This document shows positions 1 to 7,642 of a stretch of DNA of 64,000 bases, piece after piece. Positions within the stretch are counted from its first letter, which is position 1. The number at the start of each line of letters is the position of its first letter. The notes beneath the pieces were generated by a model, which saw nothing but the letters and a program-made list of their open reading frames with translations, ran no database searches and was not told the DNA's origin. The DNA comes from an uncultured Oscillospiraceae bacterium (GTDB lineage: Bacteria; Bacillota; Clostridia; Oscillospirales; Acutalibacteraceae). The translations under genes were made by a program, and so were the position numbers. Location: contig URCA01000003.1 in assembly GCA_900546265.1 (NCBI GenBank), forward strand, positions 62,001 through 126,000. The letters are read 5' to 3'.

Positions 1-390
1 CTTCTTGCACAGCGCCGTCAACAGGCTTTCCGGATTTACCAGCTCCGGCTGGACGAGGAACACCCTACCGTCCCTTTTGCCTTTGGCGGCATCGAGGCGC
101 TGCATAAAGCCGGCTTTGAACGGCCTTCGGCGGCCGAATACAACCGGGTATACGACGGCGTGCTGTTCTATATTTCCGGTGAGGATAAACAACACCGGCT
201 CAAGCGCATTTTCGAGCAGTACAACGACGATTTGCCGGATGGCTATCCCGGCAGGAGTATCGCTCCCTCAGATGTCATTGAGCTTTATGACGATGAGAAC
301 CGGCGTTATTACTACTGCGATACGGACGGCTTCTGTCCGGTGAAATTTTCGCCGATGCTGGCAAAGCCACTCAAGCAAGACAAAGAATAA
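1..390 (+). CDS. YodL-domain protein, C-terminal part (5' end outside window)
   Basis: The frame is open from the first base of the window to a TAA at 388-390, so the true start lies upstream. The visible 129 residues end in a pattern typical of the YodL-like domain of clostridial ICE proteins: a KRIFEQYN stretch, GYPGRSIAPSDVIEL, then YYYCDTDGFCPV. No catalytic motif is visible, and the function of the family is not known to me. It lies just upstream of the PcfK/DUF7666/PcfJ genes on the same strand, as expected for an ICE accessory module. Assignment is from remembered family resemblance only. Confidence 0.6.
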   Translation, partial: LLAQRRQQAFRIYQLRLDEEHPTVPFAFGGIEALHKAGFERPSAAEYNRVYDGVLFYISGEDKQHRLKRIFEQYNDDLPDGYPGRSIAPSDVIELYDDENRRYYYCDTDGFCPVKFSPMLAKPLKQDKE

Positions 391-472
391 GGCTTTATAG
401 CCAAACAAAATCAAAGGCGCTGTATGGGGACTTCTCATGCAGTGCCTTCATTTTTTGAAAGGAGTATCCACT

Positions 473-1315
473 ATGGGATTTTTTTCAAATCTGAACATGG
501 TACAGGAGAGCGACCGGGAACAGGCCGCTGTCTTTCAGGCGGAGATGCCTGAACCGAAGAACCAACCGGTGCAGGCTGTGCCGTCCACAGATACGGCAGA
601 CGGTATGACAGCAGCGCCGCCATCGGCTGAAGCTTCAAAGCCGGCTGAGAAAGAAAAAACTCAGCCCGAGCAGGCCGAAGAAGAAAAGCGCAAAGCGCAC
701 GAGGAGGCTGAAGCCAAACGGAAAGCCGAGTGGGAAGAAAACCAGCGCAAGCGCAAGGAAAAGGAACGGCTCGAATGGGAAAAGGCGATTGCCATGGACA
801 ACGACACGCTGATCGCCACATCGGTTAAACGGCTGGGAGATGCCACCGAACGTCTTACACGAAGAAACATGAAACTGTGCGTTACCGAATATGTGCAAAC
901 CCTGTGCTATGAGGACATGGCTTTTGCCAGGCTGGTGATGCATCCCCGCAAGAGCATGATTAACTGCTTCCATTTTATTAACCGTAAGGCACGGGAGTAT
1001 CTGGGAAAAGAGATGAAGGACAATGATGAAAAACCGATGGCCGGCGGTTATGGCGGGGACGTACCCGACGAGCTGTGCTATCAGTGGGCAGAAGAGTATT
1101 TCCGTGATCTGGACGTTAAAGAGGACAAAACAGACGAAGACGAAAAATTTGTCCCCAGACCATACCGTGGTATTTCCTCCACGCCGAAGAAAAAGGCGGA
1201 GAAGAAAAAGCCGCAATCTGTGAAAAAAGAGAAGCCAAAGGAACCGGAGCAGTTGTCTATGGATAACCAGATTACCCTGGACAGCTTTCTCCAACCGGAG
1301 AAAATGGCCGGCTAA
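473..1315 (+). CDS. PcfK-like / AcrIIA9-family protein
   Basis: A 280-residue protein. The ATG at 473 is chosen over one 36 bases upstream because GAAAGGAG lies at 457-464. Residues 1-60 are low-complexity. Residues about 60-115 are a Lys/Glu/Ala-rich likely coiled coil. The PcfK-like core follows (NDTLIATSVKRLGDATER through PRKSMINCFHFINRKA, then YQWAEEYFRDLD), and the tail is Lys/Pro-rich and ends near LDSFLQP. PcfK proteins accompany PcfJ on conjugative elements. Members of this family (AcrIIA9) were recovered as Cas9 inhibitors in functional screens (recalled, not checked). The partner pcfJ is two genes downstream, which supports the family call. Whether this copy inhibits Cas9 is inference. 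Confidence 0.72.
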   Translation: MGFFSNLNMVQESDREQAAVFQAEMPEPKNQPVQAVPSTDTADGMTAAPPSAEASKPAEKEKTQPEQAEEEKRKAHEEAEAKRKAEWEENQRKRKEKERLEWEKAIAMDNDTLIATSVKRLGDATERLTRRNMKLCVTEYVQTLCYEDMAFARLVMHPRKSMINCFHFINRKAREYLGKEMKDNDEKPMAGGYGGDVPDELCYQWAEEYFRDLDVKEDKTDEDEKFVPRPYRGISSTPKKKAEKKKPQSVKKEKPKEPEQLSMDNQITLDSFLQPEKMAG

Positions 1316-1332
1316 ACAAAGGAGTGTTATTG

Positions 1333-1878
1333 ATGATTGCATACAAAGCGTTTCGCCCTGGACTAATATGCCGGGGCTACCAGTTTGTCATGGGCTTAAA
1401 TGTCACCGATAAGGCAAATTGTGCAAGAAACGGATTTCATTCGGCGGAAAATCCTTTGGATTGCCTGTCGTATTATCCTTTTGAAGACTCGGAATTTTAC
1501 CTGGTGGATGCCGGCGGCGATATTGACGAGGATAACACGGATTCTAAAATTTCCTGTACGGAGCTGCGGATTCTCAAGCAGCTCAGTCAGAAGGAATTGT
1601 TCCTGCACGCCCTGGCCTATATGGTGGATCACCCGCATCGGAAATGGAGCAGTCATGTGACAGCGGATCGTGTCCATGCGAATGGCGGTTATGCCGTTGT
1701 GCGCGGCCCCGACCCCCTTGCCTGCGGAAGCATCGGTGATTATCTTGCGTTTGCCAAAGAAGACCCGGCAAGCGGAAAGATAGAGCAAATCGCCTTTGCA
1801 CAGGTGGACGGGAAAGTTCTACTTCCGGGCGTATGGTATGATGTAAATTTTGAGAAAAGGACGGTAGGTATATTTTGA
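1333..1878 (+). CDS. DUF7666-type protein
   Basis: 181 residues starting at ATG 1333, 9 nt after AAAGGAG. A GTG at 1324 is in frame but directly abuts the ribosome binding site. The N-terminus reads AYKAFRPGLICRGYQF, then GFHSAENPLDCLSYY, the pattern I associate with DUF7666, a family of unknown function in phages and mobile elements. There is no signal peptide or membrane segment. The gene overlaps the next by four bases (TTGA), so it is probably translationally coupled to pcfJ. Function unknown. Confidence 0.6.
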   Translation: MIAYKAFRPGLICRGYQFVMGLNVTDKANCARNGFHSAENPLDCLSYYPFEDSEFYLVDAGGDIDEDNTDSKISCTELRILKQLSQKELFLHALAYMVDHPHRKWSSHVTADRVHANGGYAVVRGPDPLACGSIGDYLAFAKEDPASGKIEQIAFAQVDGKVLLPGVWYDVNFEKRTVGIF

Positions 1879-4040
1879 AGAAAGCTGACTTATTAAAAAT
1901 GGACCGGCTGACAGCCACGCCGGATATGATGCGGCGCGCTATGAGTGATACACCTGTAACGGTTACGGGCTACCGGGAAACGCGAGACCAGTACAAGTAC
2001 GACCTGCATCTTCGCTGCCGCGTGCAGAACGGTATCCTGAAGGTTGCCCTGTTCTGGACAGCCAATATGCACAAGGGCGGAAATCTGCCGATTTATGAAG
2101 TGTATTTTTCCCGTGCGGAAAAGAAATTTATCACCTATGACTGCACCTATAACAAGTGGCTGGACTCCAAGCTGGACCGGCTCGAATGGCCACAGTACAG
2201 ATCTGCTTACTACATGAAAGCATACATCAGCCGGCGAACCCGCATCACCATACGGAATTACCTGGGGCTAGAAAACGGCTACTTTTCCGACCTGCTCGAC
2301 TATCAGCTTAAAATCCGTGAGGAACAGCTGGAGCAAAGGCACAAAAGAGAGACTGACAGATGGGATAGTGACCTGGCACAAACGCCGCCGCTTCCCAAGG
2401 ACTGGAGCCGATGGGTGGATAAAGTGGCAATTCCCGAAAACTACATTTTCTACCACTACAAAAAGGGAGGCGCAAAAACCGGCTATTGTTCCTATTGTGA
2501 AAAGGAAGTCCCTATCCATAAGCCTCTGTATAATAAGGAAGGGCGCTGCCCCTGCTGCCGCCACAAGATTACATTCAAAAGCATCGGACGGTCAGGCTTT
2601 TTCCATACCCAGAAGGTTTATTTCTATCTGATTCAACGCTGCAAAGATGGCGTCATGGTTCGGGAATTTGAAGGTCACCGCACCTATCGAAAGGGAGAGT
2701 ATATGACGCCGGAATGCTATGTCCATGAAATCCGCCGCATGATCTGCGATAAAAACGCTATTCCCCAGCGTGCTTATTACTGGGGGCTTTATAAGCAGAA
2801 AACTTATCGATGGATAAATGGATATATTAACAAGAGCGGCTGGTATACGGACTATTCCGGTATGGTGTACGGCAAAACACTTCCAGCCCTTTCAAAGCGT
2901 GAACTAAAGAAAACCGGACTTCTGGAATATGTCCGCGGCAACAAATGTGTTGATCCGGAGGAATACCTGATTGCCTACGAAAAGCGCCCGTACATCGAAA
3001 AGTTTGTGAAGGCGGGGCTTTCCCGTCTGGCAAAGGAACACGTGAAAGGTCGTCATAAATACGGCTGTGATGACGTTCCCCTGTCTATCCAGGAAAGCAG
3101 CCTGACAAAGCTGCTCGGTATTGACGGGCAGAAGCTGAAGAGGCTTCGGAAAAACAACGGCGGCAGCGGTTTCCTGAACTGGCTGCAATACGAAAAGGCT
3201 TCCGGAAAGGAAATCCCAGACCGCACCATTTCCTGGCTTTGCAGGGAAGAAATCACGCCCAGCGACTTAAAATTTATCCGAGAGAAAATGAGCATTTCTC
3301 AAATCCACAATTATATTGCCCGGCAGATGTCAAAAGAGCATATGTCCAGCCACAATGTTATCAACACATGGGCCGACTATCTCTCCATGGCGAAAGGGCT
3401 GCACATGAATACGGACGATGAACTCATTTACCGTGTGCGGGATCTAAAAAGGCGGCACAACGAATTGGTTCAAAGCTGTCAGAAGTACGGGACGAGCATG
3501 ACGATCCGTGTGGGCAAAATCCTGAATGAGTATCCCCATATTGATGAAATCTGTCAGTCGCTCAAAGAAAAGTATGAATACAGCGATGAAGAGTACATGA
3601 TTGTTGCCCCCGCCGGCGTTGAGGATATTATTCTTGAAGGGAATGCCCTCACTCACTGTATTGCGAACAGCGACCGCTACTGGGATCGGATTGAAAACCG
3701 GGAGTCGTACATCCTCTTTTTACGCAAGAGTACCGACCCAACGAAAGCATTTTATACGCTGGAAATTGAGCCGGACGGTACGATACGGCAGAAACGCTCC
3801 ACACTCAATGAACAATATGAGGATATTGAGCAGGCCACGGGCTTTCTTCTCAAATGGCAGCAGGTTGTGGCAAAGCGCCTGACAACTGAAGACCGGTCGC
3901 TTGCCAGACAGAGCCGGGCACTGCGTACGGAGGAATTTGAACAGCTGCGCAAAGACCAAGTTACCGTTCGCACGGGAACCCTGTCTGGGAAACTACTCGT
4001 CGATGTCCTGATGAGCGATCTCATGGAAAACGCAGCGTAA
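1875..4040 (+). CDS. pcfJ: PcfJ-like protein
   Basis: 721 residues starting at TTG 1875, overlapping the preceding stop. A zinc-ribbon-like segment with two Cys pairs (CSYCEKEVP ... CPCCRHK) lies near residues 200-230. The C-terminal 150 residues match the PcfJ domain: VAPAGVEDIILEGNALTHCI, then ESYILFLRKS, FYTLEI and KRSTLNEQYED. PcfJ proteins are carried with PcfK on conjugative elements of Gram-positive bacteria, and their biochemical role is poorly known. The coding frame is intact and of usual length. A GC-rich terminator hairpin follows the stop by about 50 bases. Confidence 0.8.
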   Translation: MKKADLLKMDRLTATPDMMRRAMSDTPVTVTGYRETRDQYKYDLHLRCRVQNGILKVALFWTANMHKGGNLPIYEVYFSRAEKKFITYDCTYNKWLDSKLDRLEWPQYRSAYYMKAYISRRTRITIRNYLGLENGYFSDLLDYQLKIREEQLEQRHKRETDRWDSDLAQTPPLPKDWSRWVDKVAIPENYIFYHYKKGGAKTGYCSYCEKEVPIHKPLYNKEGRCPCCRHKITFKSIGRSGFFHTQKVYFYLIQRCKDGVMVREFEGHRTYRKGEYMTPECYVHEIRRMICDKNAIPQRAYYWGLYKQKTYRWINGYINKSGWYTDYSGMVYGKTLPALSKRELKKTGLLEYVRGNKCVDPEEYLIAYEKRPYIEKFVKAGLSRLAKEHVKGRHKYGCDDVPLSIQESSLTKLLGIDGQKLKRLRKNNGGSGFLNWLQYEKASGKEIPDRTISWLCREEITPSDLKFIREKMSISQIHNYIARQMSKEHMSSHNVINTWADYLSMAKGLHMNTDDELIYRVRDLKRRHNELVQSCQKYGTSMTIRVGKILNEYPHIDEICQSLKEKYEYSDEEYMIVAPAGVEDIILEGNALTHCIANSDRYWDRIENRESYILFLRKSTDPTKAFYTLEIEPDGTIRQKRSTLNEQYEDIEQATGFLLKWQQVVAKRLTTEDRSLARQSRALRTEEFEQLRKDQVTVRTGTLSGKLLVDVLMSDLMENAA

Positions 4041-4088
4041 TGAACGATTGCCGGTGGTAGGTACGCCGGGGCCGCTTCCAGCGGGGAC

Positions 4089-4124
4089 GAAAGGGGACGC
4101 CTTGCGGCGCCCCCTTTCTTTTTG
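4089..4124 (+). terminator. Rho-independent terminator after pcfJ
   Basis: A GC-rich stem (GAAAGGGG and CGCC pairing with GGCG and CCCCTTTC, with one bulge) is followed by TTTTT. It lies between pcfJ and the convergent small HTH gene. Confidence 0.75.
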
Positions 4125-4140
4125 CTTTTCTTACCTGTTT

Positions 4141-4323
4141 CTATGCCCGGAAATTCCGGACACAGCGCAGAAAAACAATGCACAGTTCCTGATACAGATC
4201 CTCGTCAAATATACCGTTGACAACCGCTTCTTTCATCAGAAGCGGCCGGTACATGGAGAGCAGCGTTTCCATCGCCTGCGGATGATTTGCTTTCGCCAAT
4301 ATGAGCAGTTCTCTAAAATTCAT
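4141..4323 (-). CDS. Small helix-turn-helix protein (ICE regulatory, HTH_16-like)
   Basis: 60 residues from ATG 4323. GAGAGGTGA precedes it by about 5 nt, which is better than the in-frame GTG at 4332. The sequence MNFRELLILAKANHPQAME, then MYRPLLMKEA and DLYQELCIVFLRCVRNF, is the helical pattern of the short helix-turn-helix/sigma-like proteins of Tn916-type elements (Tn916 Orf8 family). Its start lies inside the 3' end of the upstream sigma-like gene (11-bp overlap), implying coupled translation. It probably has a regulatory role in element transfer or excision. Confidence 0.65.
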   Translation of the reverse strand: MNFRELLILAKANHPQAMETLLSMYRPLLMKEAVVNGIFDEDLYQELCIVFLRCVRNFRA

Positions 4324-4708
4324 TTTCTTCACCTCTCAGAAGTTTTCTCAGCTTTTCAAGGGTACGGTAATACACTGCGGCCGTCCCTTTATAGCTCAGG
4401 CCGACTTCATCGGCGATTTGGGCAAAACCTTTTTCATCTATGACTCTCGCCAGTAATATGTACCGTTCCTGCTTCTTGATTTCCTGCAAAGCTTGCCGTA
4501 ATGCCTCGTGTTCGGCGAGCTGCAAAAGGAAGTCCTTTTCGTCAGCCATCAGATAATCCATGTCCTCCAGCATTATTTCAATTCGCTGCGGCTTGTCCTT
4601 CCCACGGAGATAATCTATCCGGCCGTTATGAAGCGCGCTGCGCAGGTACGCCGTAAATTGATTTTGCAGTCTATGGTCTTCGGTTAGACCGTCGTTTCTT
4701 TTATACAT
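4313..4708 (-). CDS. Sigma-70-like regulatory protein of the ICE
   Basis: 131 residues. The C-terminal half shows a sigma region-4 type helix-turn-helix: KKQERYILLARVIDEKGF, then AQIADEVGLSYKG and VYYRTLEKLRKLL. The N-terminal half (RLQNQFTAYLRSALHNGRID) resembles region 2. Such short sigma-like proteins (Tn916 Orf7-like) act as regulators of conjugative elements rather than general sigma factors. It is transcribed away from the XRE gene across a leader with an inverted repeat and operator-like palindromes. Confidence 0.72.
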   Translation of the reverse strand: MYKRNDGLTEDHRLQNQFTAYLRSALHNGRIDYLRGKDKPQRIEIMLEDMDYLMADEKDFLLQLAEHEALRQALQEIKKQERYILLARVIDEKGFAQIADEVGLSYKGTAAVYYRTLEKLRKLLRGEENEF

Positions 4709-4782
4709 CGTTCTTCCTCCAAGCTAATCTGAATTTTCTAAAAATCCAGGTCATTTGGAGGAGAGCGAATATGCTTACGGGA

Positions 4783-4836
4783 TAAAAAAGCACACAGACA
4801 AAACGGGGAGAATCCCGTCTGACTGTGCGCTTCTTT
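4783..4836. other. Inverted-repeat hairpin in the sigma-gene leader
   Basis: AAGCACACAG (4788-4797) pairs with CTGTGCGCTT (4823-4832), and inner ACGGG/CCCGT pair with each other. A-rich sequence flanks the left arm and T-rich sequence the right, so it could terminate in either direction. It lies 75-130 bases upstream of the sigma-like gene, so it could be an attenuator or separate the divergent units. Confidence 0.45.
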
Positions 4837-4852
4837 ACAGGTGTAATTATTT

Positions 4853-4867
4853 GGAACTAACAGTTCC
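4853..4867. promoter_or_regulatory. Palindromic operator-like site 1 (GGAACT-AAC-AGTTCC)
   Basis: A perfect 6-3-6 palindrome upstream of the minus-strand sigma-like gene. It shares its half-site with 5035-5049 and 5112-5123, which suggests one regulator. The adjacent XRE gene is the obvious candidate. Confidence 0.5.
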
Positions 4868-4964
4868 TTTTCATTACATAAAACGGTTGCTTCAGCAAAC
4901 CGGATTTTAAAAAGCTCTAAAATCCATATAAGCCAAAGCGGAATGTCTTTTTCTTATCACCGCA

Positions 4965-5000
4965 GTCTGCACAATCTTATGTGCAGACAAATAGGATTGT
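4965..5000. repeat. Overlapping inverted repeats between sigma and XRE genes
   Basis: GTCTGCAC (4965-4972) and GTGCAGAC (4981-4988) are perfect inverted arms. ACAATC (4971-4976) and GATTGT (4995-5000) form a second, overlapping pair. The arrangement permits two alternative hairpins. The function is unknown. Confidence 0.4.
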
Positions 5001-5034
5001 CCCTCATTTTTTGCCCTCTCTCTTCATTATGTTT

Positions 5035-5049
5035 GGAACTATTAGTTCT
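5035..5049. promoter_or_regulatory. Palindromic operator-like site 2 (GGAACTATTAGTTCT)
   Basis: A near-perfect palindrome with the same half-sites as site 1, located 51 bases upstream of the XRE gene ATG. Probably an autoregulatory operator. Confidence 0.5.
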
Positions 5050-5099
5050 TATAAACAACCACGAATATATCGTTTTAAGGGCCGCAGGAAATCCTTAAA

Positions 5100-5452
5100 A
5101 TGAAAAAGGGTGAACTAATAGTGGTAAATAAAAAGGAAATATCAATCAAAAATATGGGATATATCTTAAAGCAGGCACGGCTGAAAATGGGATATACCAG
5201 AGATCAGCTTTCTGAGCGTGTCGGCATCAGTCATAGATATTAACAGCCATTGAAAATGAGGAACGGCGGCCCAGTTATGAGGTTTTATCCAAGCTGCTCC
5301 GTAATCTCGGTTTATCTGCCGACAGCATCTTTTATCCGGAAAAGGAATCCGAGCCGGAAGAAAAACAACTGCTGCGACTGTTTCAGCAATGCAGCGAACG
5401 GGATCGCAAGGTTATTAAATCTATTATTGATATGCTGCTCGATAATCCATAA
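5100..5452 (+). pseudogene. XRE-family helix-turn-helix regulator, broken by a 1-nt frameshift
   Basis: From ATG 5100 the frame encodes MKKGELIVVNKKEISIKN, then an XRE HTH (MGYILKQARLKMGYTRDQL, SERVGISHRY). It ends at TAA 5241. From 5240 the next frame continues as expected for the family: LTAIENEERRPSYEVLSKLL, RNLGLSADSIFYPE, then EEKQLLRLF, stopping at 5452. Inserting one T at 5240 restores a protein of about 118 residues. This family regulates clostridial ICEs from the same position, next to the sigma-like gene. The break, if real, would remove the dimerising C-terminal half. A sequencing error is the main alternative. A third half-site of the operator motif (5112-5123) lies within the 5' end. 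Confidence 0.7.
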
Positions 5453-5454
5453 AG

Positions 5455-5489
5455 AAAAGGGGAAGTTGTTTCGGACAACTTCCCCTTTT
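5455..5489. terminator. Bidirectional terminator between ICE backbone and iron cargo
   Basis: A 15-bp perfect stem AAAAGGGGAAGTTGT / ACAACTTCCCCTTTT encloses a TTCGG loop. A and T runs on both sides make it functional on both strands, ending the XRE unit from the left and the haem operon from the right. Confidence 0.85.
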
Positions 5490-5526
5490 CCTTCAGACGC
5501 CTGCATATGCTGCTGTCCTGTTTTCC

Positions 5527-5955
5527 TTATATACTTGTAGATTTTTCTTCTGCGGAGGCCTTTTCGCCGGATTGTCCTTTTCGTATGGTCTTGACCCCGA
5601 AAACAAAATAAATGATATGACAAACCCAGACGATGGCAAGGATGACGCTGGGCACCACCACATTCGCCCGCATCATCATGAAAAATCCGATCCCCATCAC
5701 CAGCGTCACCGGGATGATGATGCCGAGCTTGGTCTGCACCGTCATACCCTTCTTCTTTACAAAGGAATCCAAATGCTTTTTGTAAAGCTTTGTGCTCACA
5801 AACCAGTCGTGGAGCTTCTGGGAGGAGTTTGCAAAGAAAAATACCGTCAGCAGAAAAAAAGGCACCGTGGGCAAGATAGGCAGCGCCACGCCGATGCACC
5901 CAAGCCCCAGACAAAGAAATCCCAAAATCAAAAATATCAGCCGTTTCAGTTTCAT
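5527..5955 (-). CDS. YbaN/DUF454 family small inner membrane protein
   Basis: 142 residues with four likely membrane segments: RLIFLILGFLCLGLGCIGV, PFFLLTVFFFANS, GIIIPVTLVMGIGFFMMM, and VILAIVWVCHIIYFVFG. The motif LGCIGVALPILPTVPFFLL is the hallmark of the YbaN (DUF454) family. The function is not established, although the gene often sits beside haem or iron transport genes. It is the last gene of the long minus-strand operon, 16 bases after the ABC gene, and ends before a strong bidirectional terminator. Confidence 0.8.
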   Translation of the reverse strand: MKLKRLIFLILGFLCLGLGCIGVALPILPTVPFFLLTVFFFANSSQKLHDWFVSTKLYKKHLDSFVKKKGMTVQTKLGIIIPVTLVMGIGFFMMMRANVVVPSVILAIVWVCHIIYFVFGVKTIRKGQSGEKASAEEKSTSI

Positions 5956-5971
5956 CGATCTACCTCTTTCT

Positions 5972-7642
5972 TTAACTCATTCTCCCATGCTCGACGGAAT
6001 AGACGGTGTCCGCAATCCGCATGGTGGACTGACGGTGGGACACCAGCACCACCGTTTTCCCCTCCCGTTCTTCATGGAGGGATTTTAGGATGACCGCTTC
6101 GTTCAGGCTGTCCAGGTTACTGGTGGGTTCGTCCAGCAGCAGGAAGGGGGCGTCATGCAGGAAGGCCCTCGCCAGTCCCAGCCGCTGCCGCTCCCCGCCG
6201 GATAAGGTGTCGCCCAGTTCGCCCACCGGGGTATCATAGCCCTGCGGCAGCGTTAGAATGAAATCATGCACCGACGCCTTTTTGCAGGCGGACTCGATCT
6301 CCTCGTCCGTTGCCGTGAGCTTTGCAATCCGCAGGTTGTTTTTAATGCTGTCGTGGAACAGGTGGGTTTCCTGGGTGACAAAACTTTCCATGCGCCGAAG
6401 ATTTGCCGTGTTAATATCCGCAACACTTGTGCCGGAAAGCGTTACACTGCCTTTCTGCACGTCCCAGAAGCGCATGAGCAGCTTGAGCAGCGTGGATTTT
6501 CCGCTGCCGCTGCGCCCCACAATGCCGACCACACCGTGTTCCGGTATCTCCACCGACACATCGGACAGGATGGTTTCGCTCCCGTAGGAAAAGGTGACCT
6601 GCTCCGCCGCCGCGCCCGTAAAGGCGATTTCCGGCTGGCCGGTGACTTCCTCCACCACTGGGATTTCGTCCAAAATATCCAGCACCCGGTTACCCGCCGC
6701 AAAGGTGTTCTGCAAGGTGCTGCCCAGCGCCGCCAGCGCAATCACCGGGCCAAAGGAGGAGAACAGGGCGATGGTGGGAATTAACACTCCCTCAAAGCCC
6801 ACGGCACCGCTTTGGCAGAGCAGGGCGGAAACAAACAGCATGATTAGGTCAAAGGCCAGCACCACCGTATTGGTCACTGCCGAGTTGCGGCCGGCCGTGC
6901 GTTTCATGCGTTCCTCGTCTTTGGCAAGGTCATCGGTTTTTTCATTCATCTGTGTCAGCCGCTTTTTGCCCTGCCCATATTGCAGGGTTTCCGAAAGCCC
7001 CCGCAGGTTGTCCAGCACAAAGCCGGAAAGCTCCCCGGATTTGGTGCGGAACTTCATCCCATCGTCCTCGCTGAACTTGGAGGTGGCAAGGGGAATGACG
7101 ATTCCAACCACGAGATACGCCGCCAGTGCAATGAGACCCAGCAGCCAGTGAAAAGAACCGATGAACAAGCACATCGCAACGGTAAATAGAAACGCAATGG
7201 CCGCCGGGGAAATGGTATGGGCGTAGAACACCTCCAGCAGTTCAATGTCGGAGGTGATGACCGAAATCAAGTCGCCCTTGTCCCTGCCCTCCAGCTTGGC
7301 AGGGCAGAGCCGCCGCAGCGCCCGGAACACCTTATCACGCAGAAGTGCTAATAATTTAAAGGCGATAAAGTGGTTGCAGGCCTGTTCCGCATACCGCAGG
7401 AACCCCCGCACGACGGCAAATACCACCACACAGACGAACAGGGCGGTGAGGGTAAAAGGCGTGTCAAAGTGCAGTGCCTCCAGCACCGCATAGCCGCCGA
7501 AGATGGTGATAAAGGCGGCGCAGAGATGGCCGATGAGCCCCATGAGGATAGCCAGGAGCATAAACCCGGTCAAGGGCTTTACCAACCCGATCAGCTGGAA
7601 CATCACCTTAAATCCGCTTCGTTTTTTTATGCCGGTATTCAT
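5972..7642 (-). CDS. ABC transporter, fused permease/ATPase (CydC-like half of a pair)
   Basis: 556 residues. ATG 7642 overlaps the upstream stop as ATGA, so I prefer it to the start 51 bases further upstream. Residues about 20-320 are the six-helix exporter-type membrane domain. The ATPase domain has Walker A GRSGSGKST (near 372), signature LSGGERQR (near 480) and Walker B FLLLDEPTSNLD (near 500). With the preceding gene it forms a heterodimeric type IV ABC system resembling CydDC. Substrate unknown; the operon context suggests haem, a haem-linked thiol, or a metal chelate. The streptococcal sia haem operon also carries such exporter-like genes downstream of its permease (recalled, not checked). 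Confidence 0.85.
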   Translation of the reverse strand: MNTGIKKRSGFKVMFQLIGLVKPLTGFMLLAILMGLIGHLCAAFITIFGGYAVLEALHFDTPFTLTALFVCVVVFAVVRGFLRYAEQACNHFIAFKLLALLRDKVFRALRRLCPAKLEGRDKGDLISVITSDIELLEVFYAHTISPAAIAFLFTVAMCLFIGSFHWLLGLIALAAYLVVGIVIPLATSKFSEDDGMKFRTKSGELSGFVLDNLRGLSETLQYGQGKKRLTQMNEKTDDLAKDEERMKRTAGRNSAVTNTVVLAFDLIMLFVSALLCQSGAVGFEGVLIPTIALFSSFGPVIALAALGSTLQNTFAAGNRVLDILDEIPVVEEVTGQPEIAFTGAAAEQVTFSYGSETILSDVSVEIPEHGVVGIVGRSGSGKSTLLKLLMRFWDVQKGSVTLSGTSVADINTANLRRMESFVTQETHLFHDSIKNNLRIAKLTATDEEIESACKKASVHDFILTLPQGYDTPVGELGDTLSGGERQRLGLARAFLHDAPFLLLDEPTSNLDSLNEAVILKSLHEEREGKTVVLVSHRQSTMRIADTVYSVEHGRMS

